From: an uncultured Paracoccaceae bacterium
GTDB lineage: Bacteria; Pseudomonadota; Alphaproteobacteria; Rhodobacterales; Rhodobacteraceae
Assembly (NCBI GenBank): GCA_958439195.1
Contig: OY288159.1
Coordinates: 46,601-110,600 of the forward strand
Length of the DNA: 64,000 nt
Reading direction: 5' to 3'
Part shown: positions 44,499-52,828 of the stretch, one piece after another
Position numbering within the stretch: position 1 is the first letter of the stretch
Layout: each line of letters begins with the position of its first letter
Translations under genes and position numbers: made by a program
Notes under the pieces: generated by a model
Told to the model about the DNA's origin: nothing
The model's input: only the letters and a program-made list of their open reading frames with translations
Databases searched by the model: none

Positions 44499-45844
44499 GT
44501 CGGGCAAAGCCCCCACAGACCCACCCGTTCATGACTAGAAAGCACAGTGAGACGACCATCCACACCAAACGCCAAACTGTTCAGAGAGCTAAAGGCCGTT
44601 GGATCGGCCGCTTCGGTGTCATCGATATCCCTCAAAGCTGCTTCTATATCAGCCCAAAGATCGCTCAGCGCCGCTGGTGGCGAACCTGTTAGCCAGAGCC
44701 CCCGGGTCTCGCCCAACTGGGTCCACCAGAACGATAGATCGTTGTGGCTAACACCTGCCTGTTTCAACACGTCGTTAGCTGACCCCGTGGCTATCCTTAG
44801 GAGTAAGATAGCGCGCGCAATGACAGAGAACGCGTCGGTATGCACGTGACCAGGTTTCATTCGCGAATACTTGAACACCAAAGGGTCGTTCGGACTTGCT
44901 GTGCGTAGCAGGAAACGCTTCAGGCGATCTGCGGTCATCGGCGATAGCCCCTGCGGGTCTACAATCGAATTGACGAGGCTAACGAATGAAGCGTCGGTCG
45001 GCGAAGGTGTCTTATTCGCTACCCCTCGATAGTGTCGCTCAAGCGCTAGCCTCAATATGTGACGGTCGATGTTGTCGAAGCTTGAGCTTGAACTTGGTTC
45101 AAGAGCACTCCACATGTCTCGTACAAAATCTAGGCAGTCTTTCGATGACACCTGCCATGTACTTGGCACACCATCCGGTCGATAGCTCGAAGCATTGCGT
45201 GCGTCGCGGTCCTTCGACGCATGACCCAAGTCCATGCCCCACTGCAAGAACCAATCCTTTGCCTGTGCTGCCAGTGAAGCGGCTCCGCCTAGTGGATGAA
45301 ACCAGTCATCGAGCGGCCTGCCTTCTGGGCGAACAAGTTCGGAAAACAATGTCCCAGACGTCGGAAGCCGTGACCATTGTTCAAGAGCAAGCCATGTGAA
45401 CACGTGGGTGCCTTGCCCAAATGCCAGCTTTGATGTTGAGTTCGCCGTCGGAACGATGAAGTGCTTGGTATTGAATATACCGATGCCAGAGCTTGCCAAA
45501 AGAGACATGGCAGCACGGAGTTCAGCATAATAGCCGAGATGCAGCGCGCGATGTGTGTCGCCGGCCAGCAGGCATGCAACGGAGCGGCCTAGATAGCTCC
45601 ACCCGTCATTGGCATGCAGTGCCAAACTCGCAGCTATGTACTGCGCCAAATTTCGCTTTCTGGAGGCAGTCGTGGGTGCGGACTTTTTCAATTTCCCGAC
45701 CACATCAATCGAATAGTAATTGGATTTGCCAATCCAGGTTGACCGTTTTAGGAATTGGCTTAAGCCCGCTGTCGTGATCGTAATCTGGGAACGCGAGAGA
45801 GCACTGATCGCTGCAACATCTGTAGCATTTAGCGTCGCGGTCAT
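44495..45844 (-). CDS. Unrecognised 449-residue protein in DGQHR-Dam operon
   Basis: I do not recognise this family. The N-terminal 90 residues are basic and polar. The middle is helical with aromatic clusters (HLGYYAELRAAMSLLASSGI; FTWLALEQWSRLP), and a DRDARNASSYRPDG stretch sits near residue 220. The C-terminal third is acidic and ends LSSHERVGLWGLCPT. No membrane segment, signal peptide, P-loop or clear nuclease motif is visible. The start overlaps the DGQHR stop (ATGA) and the stop overlaps the methylase start (ATGA), so the three proteins are made together in step. By position it could be the effector or adaptor of a defence module; that is inference. Confidence 0.75.
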   Translation of the reverse strand: MTATLNATDVAAISALSRSQITITTAGLSQFLKRSTWIGKSNYYSIDVVGKLKKSAPTTASRKRNLAQYIAASLALHANDGWSYLGRSVACLLAGDTHRALHLGYYAELRAAMSLLASSGIGIFNTKHFIVPTANSTSKLAFGQGTHVFTWLALEQWSRLPTSGTLFSELVRPEGRPLDDWFHPLGGAASLAAQAKDWFLQWGMDLGHASKDRDARNASSYRPDGVPSTWQVSSKDCLDFVRDMWSALEPSSSSSFDNIDRHILRLALERHYRGVANKTPSPTDASFVSLVNSIVDPQGLSPMTADRLKRFLLRTASPNDPLVFKYSRMKPGHVHTDAFSVIARAILLLRIATGSANDVLKQAGVSHNDLSFWWTQLGETRGLWLTGSPPAALSDLWADIEAALRDIDDTEAADPTAFSSLNSLAFGVDGRLTVLSSHERVGLWGLCPT

Positions 45845-47382
45845 GACTTGCCAATCAAGCCTTTGGCGGTTTCGGCGATAACTCCGGTACTTGCCGCAAG
45901 ATGTTCCAAGAGTTGAGCGCGCAGCTCTTTGTAGCCACTACCTCCACGAAATACGAGTTTCTTGCGACGCGTGTCATCGTCGAGGCCAGGGGTAGAGCTC
46001 GTACGCCAGTCGAAAGAAGCAAGAGATTGGGTCAAGTCGGTGATCAAGCCGGTGAACTCCTGCGTCGCTAGACTTGCGAGTGATACTTCCAACGAAGTCA
46101 CGGGATTCGGCGACGAGCGTTCGTCGGGAATCCACCTATTCAGCTTGAGATGGCTCGCCCGACGATAGAAAATGTCGTTGACTATATGGAGGAAACCTCT
46201 AACGCCTTGGTCGGTGCAAATGAGCGAGTGGGCACCGTAAAACGCGAGATCGTCTCCGGCCTTTAGGTCTTCATTTCTTAGTGATTTGGCGAGGGCTGCT
46301 TTCGACGCGTCACGCAGGTCTTGCGCCCATTCCGCATCTGTGTCGTTGACACTGGCCTTGAACTTCGACCAAGCAAAGATCAGAAACGCGGCCTGTTGTG
46401 CGCGACTCCACCCGAGCACATCACCTTCCTTCTTGGATCGGCCACCATACAATCCTCCCGTTGAACCCGTTCGACGATCCCACGAGCGGATGAAGCTCGC
46501 AGTAAGGGACTTAATCCAGGCACTTTGCGTCACCCATCGGTTTTGGTTCTCACCGAGCATGTTAATCCGGTCGTACCAAGGACTCTGTGGATAAGACCAC
46601 ATGATCTCAGTTAGTTCCTGAGCTCGAGTCTCGCGGTAGATTGCGTGCCCTTCTGCACGGTCGAGCCAATCCTCGTTCCGAAGCAACGGATAGAGATCGA
46701 ATGCAAGGCTCGCATTAATCCGCTTCGGTTTAATATTGATGGTCCAGAAAAGGTATGCTTGCCAGCTTATGTCGAGACCAACGAACGCGACCACAGGAAG
46801 CTCGAAATTTTCGAGTTGAGAAGCATCCTCAAACGCCCAAAGCCGATGTTGGCCATCGATTACCTCGAAAGGAGGCAAGGTAGATGGTGCCCATCCTGCC
46901 TTCCAACTCTCATAAGGAAGCTGGAGTTTATGCTGACCATCCACTTCAACTATGGTTGCCAGGTCATCCTCATCGATCATTGTCCCATTCCGTTCGCTGC
47001 CTTTCGGCAGGACGTTCAACACAACGGCTGTTGGCAGCCAACCGGGCTTGCGAAGATCGTGAAATTCGTCGCTACGACGCTTAGCTTCACTTAAGGTGGA
47101 CCACGGAAACCCGTACTCAACAAACCGGGTGATTTCTTCCGAGCGCTCAGGGTCGTGCTGGCGCTGGATGCCAAGGTCCTCTGTCCTGGGTGCAGCATCC
47201 TTAGCGACACGGCGAACAATACCAGAAAGACTGCGTAGTTCCCGAGCAGGAAGAGAGAACAGGTAGAAGTGTTTCTCGGGTTTTGCGCGGTGCTCGTCCG
47301 CGTCGAAGTTGATCTTATCCCAGCCAGGTAGCCATTGATTGACCGTCAATACGGGGACTTTTCGAAGCGAATTGTTCGTCAC
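45841..47382 (-). CDS. DGQHR-domain protein (DndB-related)
   Basis: A 513-residue protein with the DGQHR motif of DndB-type and related mobile-element proteins: FEVIDGQHRLWAFED at residues 173-187. It is preceded by LGIQRQHDPERSEEITRFVE (70-89), the usual lead-in. A second DGQH (VEVDGQHKLQLPYE) occurs at 146-159, 28 residues before the main one. FLIFAWSKFKASV and the C-terminal RRKKLVFRGGSGYKEL are further landmarks. DndB regulates DNA phosphorothioation and DpdB takes part in 7-deazaguanine insertion; other members are uncharacterised. The GTG start has a weak GGGA about ten bases upstream. First gene of a three-gene overlapping operon. Confidence 0.85.
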   Translation of the reverse strand: MTNNSLRKVPVLTVNQWLPGWDKINFDADEHRAKPEKHFYLFSLPARELRSLSGIVRRVAKDAAPRTEDLGIQRQHDPERSEEITRFVEYGFPWSTLSEAKRRSDEFHDLRKPGWLPTAVVLNVLPKGSERNGTMIDEDDLATIVEVDGQHKLQLPYESWKAGWAPSTLPPFEVIDGQHRLWAFEDASQLENFELPVVAFVGLDISWQAYLFWTINIKPKRINASLAFDLYPLLRNEDWLDRAEGHAIYRETRAQELTEIMWSYPQSPWYDRINMLGENQNRWVTQSAWIKSLTASFIRSWDRRTGSTGGLYGGRSKKEGDVLGWSRAQQAAFLIFAWSKFKASVNDTDAEWAQDLRDASKAALAKSLRNEDLKAGDDLAFYGAHSLICTDQGVRGFLHIVNDIFYRRASHLKLNRWIPDERSSPNPVTSLEVSLASLATQEFTGLITDLTQSLASFDWRTSSTPGLDDDTRRKKLVFRGGSGYKELRAQLLEHLAASTGVIAETAKGLIGKS

Positions 47383-47839
47383 GTTCTCAAGTTCCCAAAT
47401 CCAAAGCAGTTCTTGACGAAAGGTGTAGGCTACATCGACCTGCCATCTTCTCTCAGATTGCTACGGTGGTGTCTAATCCGCAAGGGGCTCGGGTGACCTT
47501 GCCGTAATCAGCCTCCTTGTCGTCGCCGCGCAGGAGGTCAGCGACGGACCAAAGGAAGGATGAAAGGGCTTGCTGGTTCACAGGGGTAGTCTCCGAATGC
47601 GTTCGCTCCGCAGTAGAGCCGAAGAGATGACCCCTTGGCAACGCCGAGGGCCGAAAGATTTCACCGCACATTTCGGAGACCCGGAGATAAGTAGCGCTGC
47701 CACGCGCATCCCCCCGTCGGGGGTGGGTCGAGCGGCCTTTGGGGTGGAGGTGAGAAAAACACACGTAAGATGTAATAAACACGCTTGACGCGTTTCCCTG
47801 ATGATATCATATGGTGCGTACGAAACACGGAGAGCGAGT
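47383..47839. promoter_or_regulatory. Divergent intergenic region with hsdM remnant
   Basis: 457 bases between the leftward DGQHR operon and the rightward XRE regulator gene. Promoters of both should be here, and regulation by the XRE protein is plausible. The region also holds the hsdM fragment entered separately. The last 60 bases before the XRE gene are A+T-rich. Confidence 0.45.
47495..47581 (-). pseudogene. hsdM: Remnant of a type I methyltransferase (hsdM) N-terminus
   Basis: Starting from a GTG at 47581, the frame encodes VNQQALSSFLWSVADLLRG followed by DDKEADYGKV, which is the highly conserved beginning of HsdM proteins (F-I/L-W-x-V-A-D-L-L-R-G-D-x-K-x-x-x-Y-G-K-V). After GKV the similarity stops abruptly (TRAPCGLD), and the rest of the gene is missing. 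It is a deletion scar of a type I restriction-modification locus, pointing the same way as the DGQHR operon. Confidence 0.75.
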
Positions 47840-48661
47840 ATGAACCTCAAGGAACTACGCCTTCGCAAGATGCTGACGCAGAAAGCATTGGCAGACGCGA
47901 TGAAAACTACCCAGCAGACCGTCGCTCGGTGGGAGACTGGCAAGACGGTGCTCAATGCAGAGCAGATCAAAGAACTTTGTTCGGTGCTTAACTGCACAGC
48001 GAAGCAGCTGCTCGGCGATATGCGCGACCAATCCGAGGTCAGGAGCGCCCCGCACCTATTCCCGGTTCTCGGCGCACCGTACGGAACCTTGAAGGTGTTC
48101 CTGAAGGCTGGCCTGAAGGAGTACCCGATAGACAATTCTACACGCGAGGATTTGCTGGTTCAGCTTTCGGAGATGTACTCGGAGCGCGCCGACCTGTCTG
48201 ATGCCTTGTGGATTGGTGCTTCGACGCTCGATAACCATTATCTGATCATCAATCCCCGCCATGTCAGAAAGATTGAACTTGTATCGGATGACGCAGAGTC
48301 AATGCCATCGTTTGAAACCGATGACATTTACCGCACCCTCACAGCATGGCCCTCGGATTGCGACGATGCAGGAACAGCTGAAGCTTGCAACGCGTTGATT
48401 GAGAAGCATGGCATCCATGCAGTGCAGTCGTCAGTTCTTGAATTTTGCGCCACCTTCGATGACGGGGGGGAGCTTCGTGCGGACCTCACGGACGGAGTGG
48501 CGCAAAGCGTCTGGGAGATGACCAGTCTCCAACAGACAAACGACCGCCTGTGCTTTCTCGAAGTCGAAGAAGAGGGTTTCGAAAGGTCCGTCTTCGTCAA
48601 CGTCGGTACAATTGCCATGCTTGAACTCCCCGGCATCCGGTATCTACAACTGCTGGGCTGA
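47840..48661 (+). CDS. XRE-family helix-turn-helix regulator with long C-terminal domain
   Basis: A 273-residue protein. Residues 1-60 form a Cro/CI-type HTH (NLKELRLRKMLTQKALADAM, then TTQQTVARWETGK). The remaining 210 residues are acidic and unlike known sensor domains, with VFVNVGTIAMLELPGIRYLQ at the end. ATG 47840 starts at the HTH; earlier in-frame starts add unrelated residues. It is divergent from the DGQHR operon, so it may control it, as regulators next to restriction or defence loci often do. The ligand is unknown. Confidence 0.78.
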   Translation: MNLKELRLRKMLTQKALADAMKTTQQTVARWETGKTVLNAEQIKELCSVLNCTAKQLLGDMRDQSEVRSAPHLFPVLGAPYGTLKVFLKAGLKEYPIDNSTREDLLVQLSEMYSERADLSDALWIGASTLDNHYLIINPRHVRKIELVSDDAESMPSFETDDIYRTLTAWPSDCDDAGTAEACNALIEKHGIHAVQSSVLEFCATFDDGGELRADLTDGVAQSVWEMTSLQQTNDRLCFLEVEEEGFERSVFVNVGTIAMLELPGIRYLQLLG

Positions 48662-48822
48662 TGGGAGCGCCGACGTTCAAAGCCCGCGCGTTCTCATTGG
48701 GCTTGGCCCAAAGCGACGTCTCTTCGCCATCACCGTGCCGTCTCCCACAAGTCCTTTCCAATTCTGAGACGGCACGGCGAACCACCTTTAAGACCCCAAA
48801 GCGACACCTGAAGGATTGCATC

Positions 48823-49380
48823 ATGCTGATCGGATACGCGCGAACCTCGACCACGGAACAGAAGGCAGGCCTTGCCGCTCAGCTTCGGGAACTCGATCAG
48901 GTCAACTGCGAGAAGGTATTTCAGGAGGAGGTCTCGTCCGTAGATAAGGATGGCAGGAAGCAACTTGCCGAAGCGCTCGACTTCATCCGAGAGGGCGACG
49001 TTCTAGTGGTCACGAAGCTGGACCGCTTGGCCCGTTCGGTGAAGCACCTGCTCGAGATCACTGAACGGCTGGAGGACAAGCGCGCGACCCTCCGCATCCT
49101 CGGGATGGGTATCGACACGGCAACACCGAACGGACGCCTGATGCTCAACCTGCTCGGCAGTATCGCCCAGTTCGAGCGCGAGATAATGCTGGAGCGGCAG
49201 CGGGAGGGCATCGCGAAGGCCAAGGCCGACGGCAAGTACAAGGGCAGGAAGCCCACGGGTGCGGAGAAGATCGAAGAGATCAGGCGGCTGGTAGAGATCG
49301 ATGGGCTGTCTCCGACCGAGGCCGCGAGGCGTGCCGGGGTGGCCCGAGCGACGGCTTATCGGGTCCTGAAAGCGGCCTAA
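48823..49380 (+). CDS. Serine recombinase (resolvase/invertase family)
   Basis: A 185-residue small serine recombinase. LIGYARTSTTEQ holds the catalytic Ser near residue 9. TKLDRLARSVKHLLEI and LMLNLLGSIAQFEREIMLER are the conserved core and E-helix. The C-terminal HTH (LSPTEAARRAGVARATAYRVLK) binds DNA. ATG 48823 has GAAGGA eight bases upstream; the longer ORF is not used. It could be a resolvase or invertase of the island. No inverted pair of crossover sites is obvious nearby, so an inversion switch is not shown. Confidence 0.9.
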   Translation: MLIGYARTSTTEQKAGLAAQLRELDQVNCEKVFQEEVSSVDKDGRKQLAEALDFIREGDVLVVTKLDRLARSVKHLLEITERLEDKRATLRILGMGIDTATPNGRLMLNLLGSIAQFEREIMLERQREGIAKAKADGKYKGRKPTGAEKIEEIRRLVEIDGLSPTEAARRAGVARATAYRVLKAA

Positions 49381-49628
49381 CCCGTCTCAATGAAATCAAA
49401 GGGTTATAATTAACACCTACCATAGAGAAGAATGAGCCGTCGGCGGGGTCGTCGCATCCCGTCAATTTCCCTCATCTTACACCATACCCCAACCCCAAGA
49501 GATCTTTCGTCCGCCTCCCTTGGGGTGGGTGTCGATCAGTTTTGCCTTTCAATCGCCAGACATCCACCCCCTGCCGCCCCTCGGTTCAGCTTCGAGGCCA
49601 GCTCACGATTTCCCGAAAGGACACCCCC

Positions 49629-50447
49629 ATGCTCGACGCTACGTCGCTCGAAGTCGCGTGCCCAAAATGCGCAGCGCCTTTCGTGCCTGCCCGCTCGAAC
49701 CAGACATACTGCTCCAAGGCGTGCCAGAAGAACGCCTCCCGCGCACCTCGTACGGTTGCCGATAGCAATGAAGAGAGGCGGCGTCAGGAGGGCCGTAGAG
49801 GCCGCCTCCAGGGACTGTCTGACGCGTTCTTTGAAACTCCACCCAAGTACCGCACAGCCTTCGTATTGGCGCTGCTCAACGAGGGTAGGCGAAAGTCCGA
49901 ACTGCGCGGTTGGCTGACCCAACGAGAATTGCTGTGCCAGTGGGTCCACCACGAAGGCTCCGGGCGGCTGCACATTGTGCAATGCCTCGATCACTTCTGT
50001 CGCGAGGTTTATGAACAGCGATCATTTGAAGTGCTGGAGCGCACATGGCGGCTAAGGAAGGGTCACAAGCCAGTGTTTCCGGCGTTTTACTTTGGGCCGA
50101 CGGAGCCATCTATCTACACCGATGGACTTTCCAAGAGCAGACCCTTCGCTAAATTCTGTCGCGAAGCTGCCCCGAACGGAAGAACACCGCCAAGACTGCT
50201 TGAAGGCAACCACCCGGCGTCCCCCAGGGCGATACCTGATGTGGGCTTCTGGGCCAACTTGGCGACGCTTCGGATGGTGGCTCCACTTGCTACGCTTCCG
50301 ACCGACGAAGAAGTCCGCGCACGATACCTCAAGAAGGTAGGATGCGAACCGCCCAACGTGGACGACGACCTCGCCAGAGTTGACCAGATCATCTTCGATC
50401 ACGATCAGGCTGTCGTCCGTCGCCGCAATCCACCTCCACCACTATAA
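49629..50447 (+). CDS. Zinc-finger-containing protein of unknown function
   Basis: A 272-residue protein. A zinc-finger-like segment at residues 11-33 (CPKCAAPF, then QTYCSKACQKNASR, Cys spacing C-x2-C...C-x3-C) opens the protein, as in YhfA/MYM-like or recombinase-linked fingers. An arginine-rich stretch (EERRRQEGRRGR) follows, then a domain I do not recognise. ATG 49629 has AAAGGA eight bases upstream. It is preceded by a 248-base gap after the recombinase gene. It may bind DNA or RNA and is probably island-specific cargo. Confidence 0.65.
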   Translation: MLDATSLEVACPKCAAPFVPARSNQTYCSKACQKNASRAPRTVADSNEERRRQEGRRGRLQGLSDAFFETPPKYRTAFVLALLNEGRRKSELRGWLTQRELLCQWVHHEGSGRLHIVQCLDHFCREVYEQRSFEVLERTWRLRKGHKPVFPAFYFGPTEPSIYTDGLSKSRPFAKFCREAAPNGRTPPRLLEGNHPASPRAIPDVGFWANLATLRMVAPLATLPTDEEVRARYLKKVGCEPPNVDDDLARVDQIIFDHDQAVVRRRNPPPPL

Positions 50448-50770
50448 AGGGGAACCTATAGGAAAACTGATGTCTGCACCCACGGATGATGACGACCTCG
50501 GCGATGCCGAGATGAAGACCCTAACTGATCGCTGCACCTGTTGGAAAACCTCAGGAAGAGAACAATCAACAGGTGCAAACTCAGTTTCTTCTCTCTCGAC
50601 GGCGACCGCCGCCGGGGTCTCCCAGTTCTGGACGGGTCTCGAAGGCCAGCTTGTTGGCCACCTTCGGCTCGAAGTTGCTCCAACAGGTTCACCTTCAGGT
50701 AAGTCGGGTGATGTGGACTTCCTCGCCAGCGGAGAAGGCAACAAGAAGGTCCGCCGGTACGTCGCTAGTG
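50448..50770. other. Stretch between zinc-finger gene and integrase, coding status unclear
   Basis: 323 bases. A rightward ORF could start at ATG 50470 (AGGA seven bases upstream) and run to 50835, where it overlaps the integrase end antisense. A leftward ORF begins at a GTG overlapping the integrase stop (50774 to 50442) and might be an excisionase-like partner. Neither product has a recognisable motif, so I annotate no gene. Confidence 0.35.
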
Positions 50771-52324
50771 TCACGTTGAAGCTGGTGTCACGTCAAAGCG
50801 TGGCAGCTTCTGGATGGCGTCCCACATGGTCCTAACGGTGACTTCGCCGTAGTCGCTTGCTGCCCGACCGTCTTCATGCCCCTGAATCGCGTCACGGACC
50901 TCGACGTCCATCTTTGTCTCGCGCGCGGTCGTCTTGAAGCGGTGCCGCCAAGCGTGGTTTGGCTGAACCTTGGGGTCGGTAATTCCAACGTCTTCTCGAA
51001 CCCATTGACCGACTTTGGCACCGACGCTCTGTGCGCGTTCGACTGGGTCGGCAGGCTTTCCCCGACGGGGCGCGGTCGAATAGAACAGAGGGCCGTCAGC
51101 AATGGATTGGACCATTTCGCGAAGGCCAAGTTCCACCAGCTGCGGATGGACAGGCGCGAGACGGTAGTTGCCCGTCTTCACTGAGCCAGCATCAGGGGTG
51201 ATGCGAAGACAGAGGATGCCGTGTTCCTCCACCAAGTCCTCTTTCCGAAGCTGTGCGATTTCTGTGACACGCGCGCCCGTGAAGGCGCAAATCCAAGGTA
51301 TCCACCGTATGGCCCGTTTGTTGTCTGCTGACCGACGCCCCCAGCGCTCCGGGTCATCGAGTGCAGCACGAAGGATGGCCTTCGCCTCATCATCGGTGAA
51401 CCCTTTCGGGCGCAACTTGGTGGGCTTCTGATAGCGCACCTTGATGTCCTTGGCCGGGTTCTCCTTCAGCTTTCGCTTTTCGACCGCGACCGAGAAAATC
51501 AACTTCACGCAGGCAAGATACTTCTGGCTGACAGTTCGAGCGCCGACACCTTTTTCATGGCGCAAATCTTCGCACCAGTCGGCGATGTTCTCCGAGGTCA
51601 CCGCGAGGGCATCATCATGGCCCAAGAACTTGATCAGCGATGTGATCTTTTGCCGGAAGTCCGTTACCGTCCGAGGCGACTTTCCGTCGGCAAGGTGATC
51701 ACGTTCCCAAAGCTCAAAGATGCCCCGGATGGTTGGAGCTTTTGTGTCCCGCTTCGGTGCACTGTTCTTGGCCGAATGCAGGGCCGGAAAGCGCGCTCCT
51801 TTCGGGTCAGGGCTGTAATCCCCCTCCGAGCGTTTCAGCTGCTGTTCGGCCCACTGTTTGATCGAACGGTAGAGTTCGGTGAGCAAGCGTTGGCGGCTAG
51901 CATCGTCTGTGACGATACCCTGCTCAAGCATCAGCCTATCAGCTTCTGCTCCATACCATTTCTCCAGACCTTCCGGGGTCGCTGCGGCTTTGTCGAGAAG
52001 GCCAAGGACTTTCTCCCAGATGGACGTCTCTCCCGGCTCTTGATCAAGGGTCGCCATGTAGTCGCGGTAAAGGATGCCCGACAGTGCCACGATCTGCTGG
52101 TGTGGCAATGGTTCGGGAAGCTTTCGGTACCGCTCCCAGATCGCGTCCTGCTTCTGTTCGGCAAGCGTGTGCAGCCGTTTGGCCTGCTCTGGGTCCTTCG
52201 TTCGAAGGGACCAGCCGACCTCTTTTTTCCCGACGACAGCCACCAGATCAGCAGGTGTTTTCTGTCGAAAGTAGTAGACGCCCGACTTGCGGTTCTTGTG
52301 GGGACGACTCATCTGAAGGACCAT
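50771..52324 (-). CDS. int: Tyrosine-type site-specific integrase of the island
   Basis: A 517-residue phage-type integrase. The N-terminal part (KSGVYYFRQKTPADLVAVVG) and the SAM-like core (KSPRTVTDFRQKITSLIKFL) precede the catalytic domain. FTGARVTEIAQL carries the first Arg, and HAWRHRFKT carries H-x-x-R. GH in IQGHEDG and Tyr in SDYGEV complete R-K-H-R-H-Y. It integrates the island into the tRNA-Thr 3' end 80 bases away. ATG 52324 has GAGG about ten bases upstream. Two direct repeats in its leader may be arm-type binding sites, allowing autoregulation. All catalytic residues are present, so the element may still be mobile. Confidence 0.95.
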   Translation of the reverse strand: MVLQMSRPHKNRKSGVYYFRQKTPADLVAVVGKKEVGWSLRTKDPEQAKRLHTLAEQKQDAIWERYRKLPEPLPHQQIVALSGILYRDYMATLDQEPGETSIWEKVLGLLDKAAATPEGLEKWYGAEADRLMLEQGIVTDDASRQRLLTELYRSIKQWAEQQLKRSEGDYSPDPKGARFPALHSAKNSAPKRDTKAPTIRGIFELWERDHLADGKSPRTVTDFRQKITSLIKFLGHDDALAVTSENIADWCEDLRHEKGVGARTVSQKYLACVKLIFSVAVEKRKLKENPAKDIKVRYQKPTKLRPKGFTDDEAKAILRAALDDPERWGRRSADNKRAIRWIPWICAFTGARVTEIAQLRKEDLVEEHGILCLRITPDAGSVKTGNYRLAPVHPQLVELGLREMVQSIADGPLFYSTAPRRGKPADPVERAQSVGAKVGQWVREDVGITDPKVQPNHAWRHRFKTTARETKMDVEVRDAIQGHEDGRAASDYGEVTVRTMWDAIQKLPRFDVTPAST

Positions 52325-52325
52325 A

Positions 52326-52348
52326 GTGTAGAACCTCGGTGTAGAACC
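52326..52348 (+). repeat. Two GTGTAGAACC direct repeats, candidate integrase arm sites
   Basis: GTGTAGAACC at 52326-52335 is repeated at 52339-52348 (13-base period). The first nine bases occur again at 43386-43394 inside the other end of the island, in the same orientation. Paired short repeats 55-80 bases inside both att cores are what arm-type integrase sites look like. Confidence 0.6.
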
Positions 52349-52404
52349 GAAGTCAATCTAACCCCTTGATACAGCGTATGTTCTTGACCTGAAAGGGGAG
52401 AAGG

Positions 52405-52479
<75 letters not shown>

Positions 52480-52612
52480 GCCGGGGTCGGGGCGGGGTGA
52501 TCCGCTTGACGTGGCGGGTGAATAGCGGGGTTCAGTTTTGGGTGCAAGTGCAATCTCGCCCGGTGGCATGGCGCAATCTGGACCCTTGCTGCGCCTTCGT
52601 ATAGGAGGGGGC

Positions 52613-52819
52613 ATGACCAGCAAAACACCCGATCTTGCCGCTGGAAAGGCCAAGCGATCCGCATCTGAACAGGGGCGGGAGGCGCGGTTGAAGGCGGCGT
52701 TGAAGGCCAATATGGCCCGGCGCAAGGCGCAGGCGAAGGTGCGGGCGGCCGGGGCTGACACAGCGCCATCCGGGGTAGATATCGGGGATGCAGGCGCATC
52801 CCCCCACAAGGACGAGTAG
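52613..52819 (+). CDS. Small basic hypothetical protein upstream of murA
   Basis: A 68-residue protein rich in Lys, Arg and Ala (KAKRSASEQGREARLKAALK; NMARRKAQAKVRAAG) with a polar acidic tail. ATG 52613 is preceded by AGGAGG, a strong ribosome site, which supports translation. It ends nine bases before murA and is probably co-transcribed. It has no domain I recognise. Confidence 0.7.
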   Translation: MTSKTPDLAAGKAKRSASEQGREARLKAALKANMARRKAQAKVRAAGADTAPSGVDIGDAGASPHKDE

Positions 52820-52828
52820 GGCAGGCAA

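Noticed and set aside
48823..49380. Serine recombinase as part of an invertible switch
   Set aside because: No pair of inverted crossover-like dyads flanking a promoter or gene was visible around it.
50442..50835. Overlapping small ORFs on both strands after the integrase, one possibly an excisionase
   Set aside because: Start signals are acceptable but neither product has an HTH or any known motif, so no gene is called.
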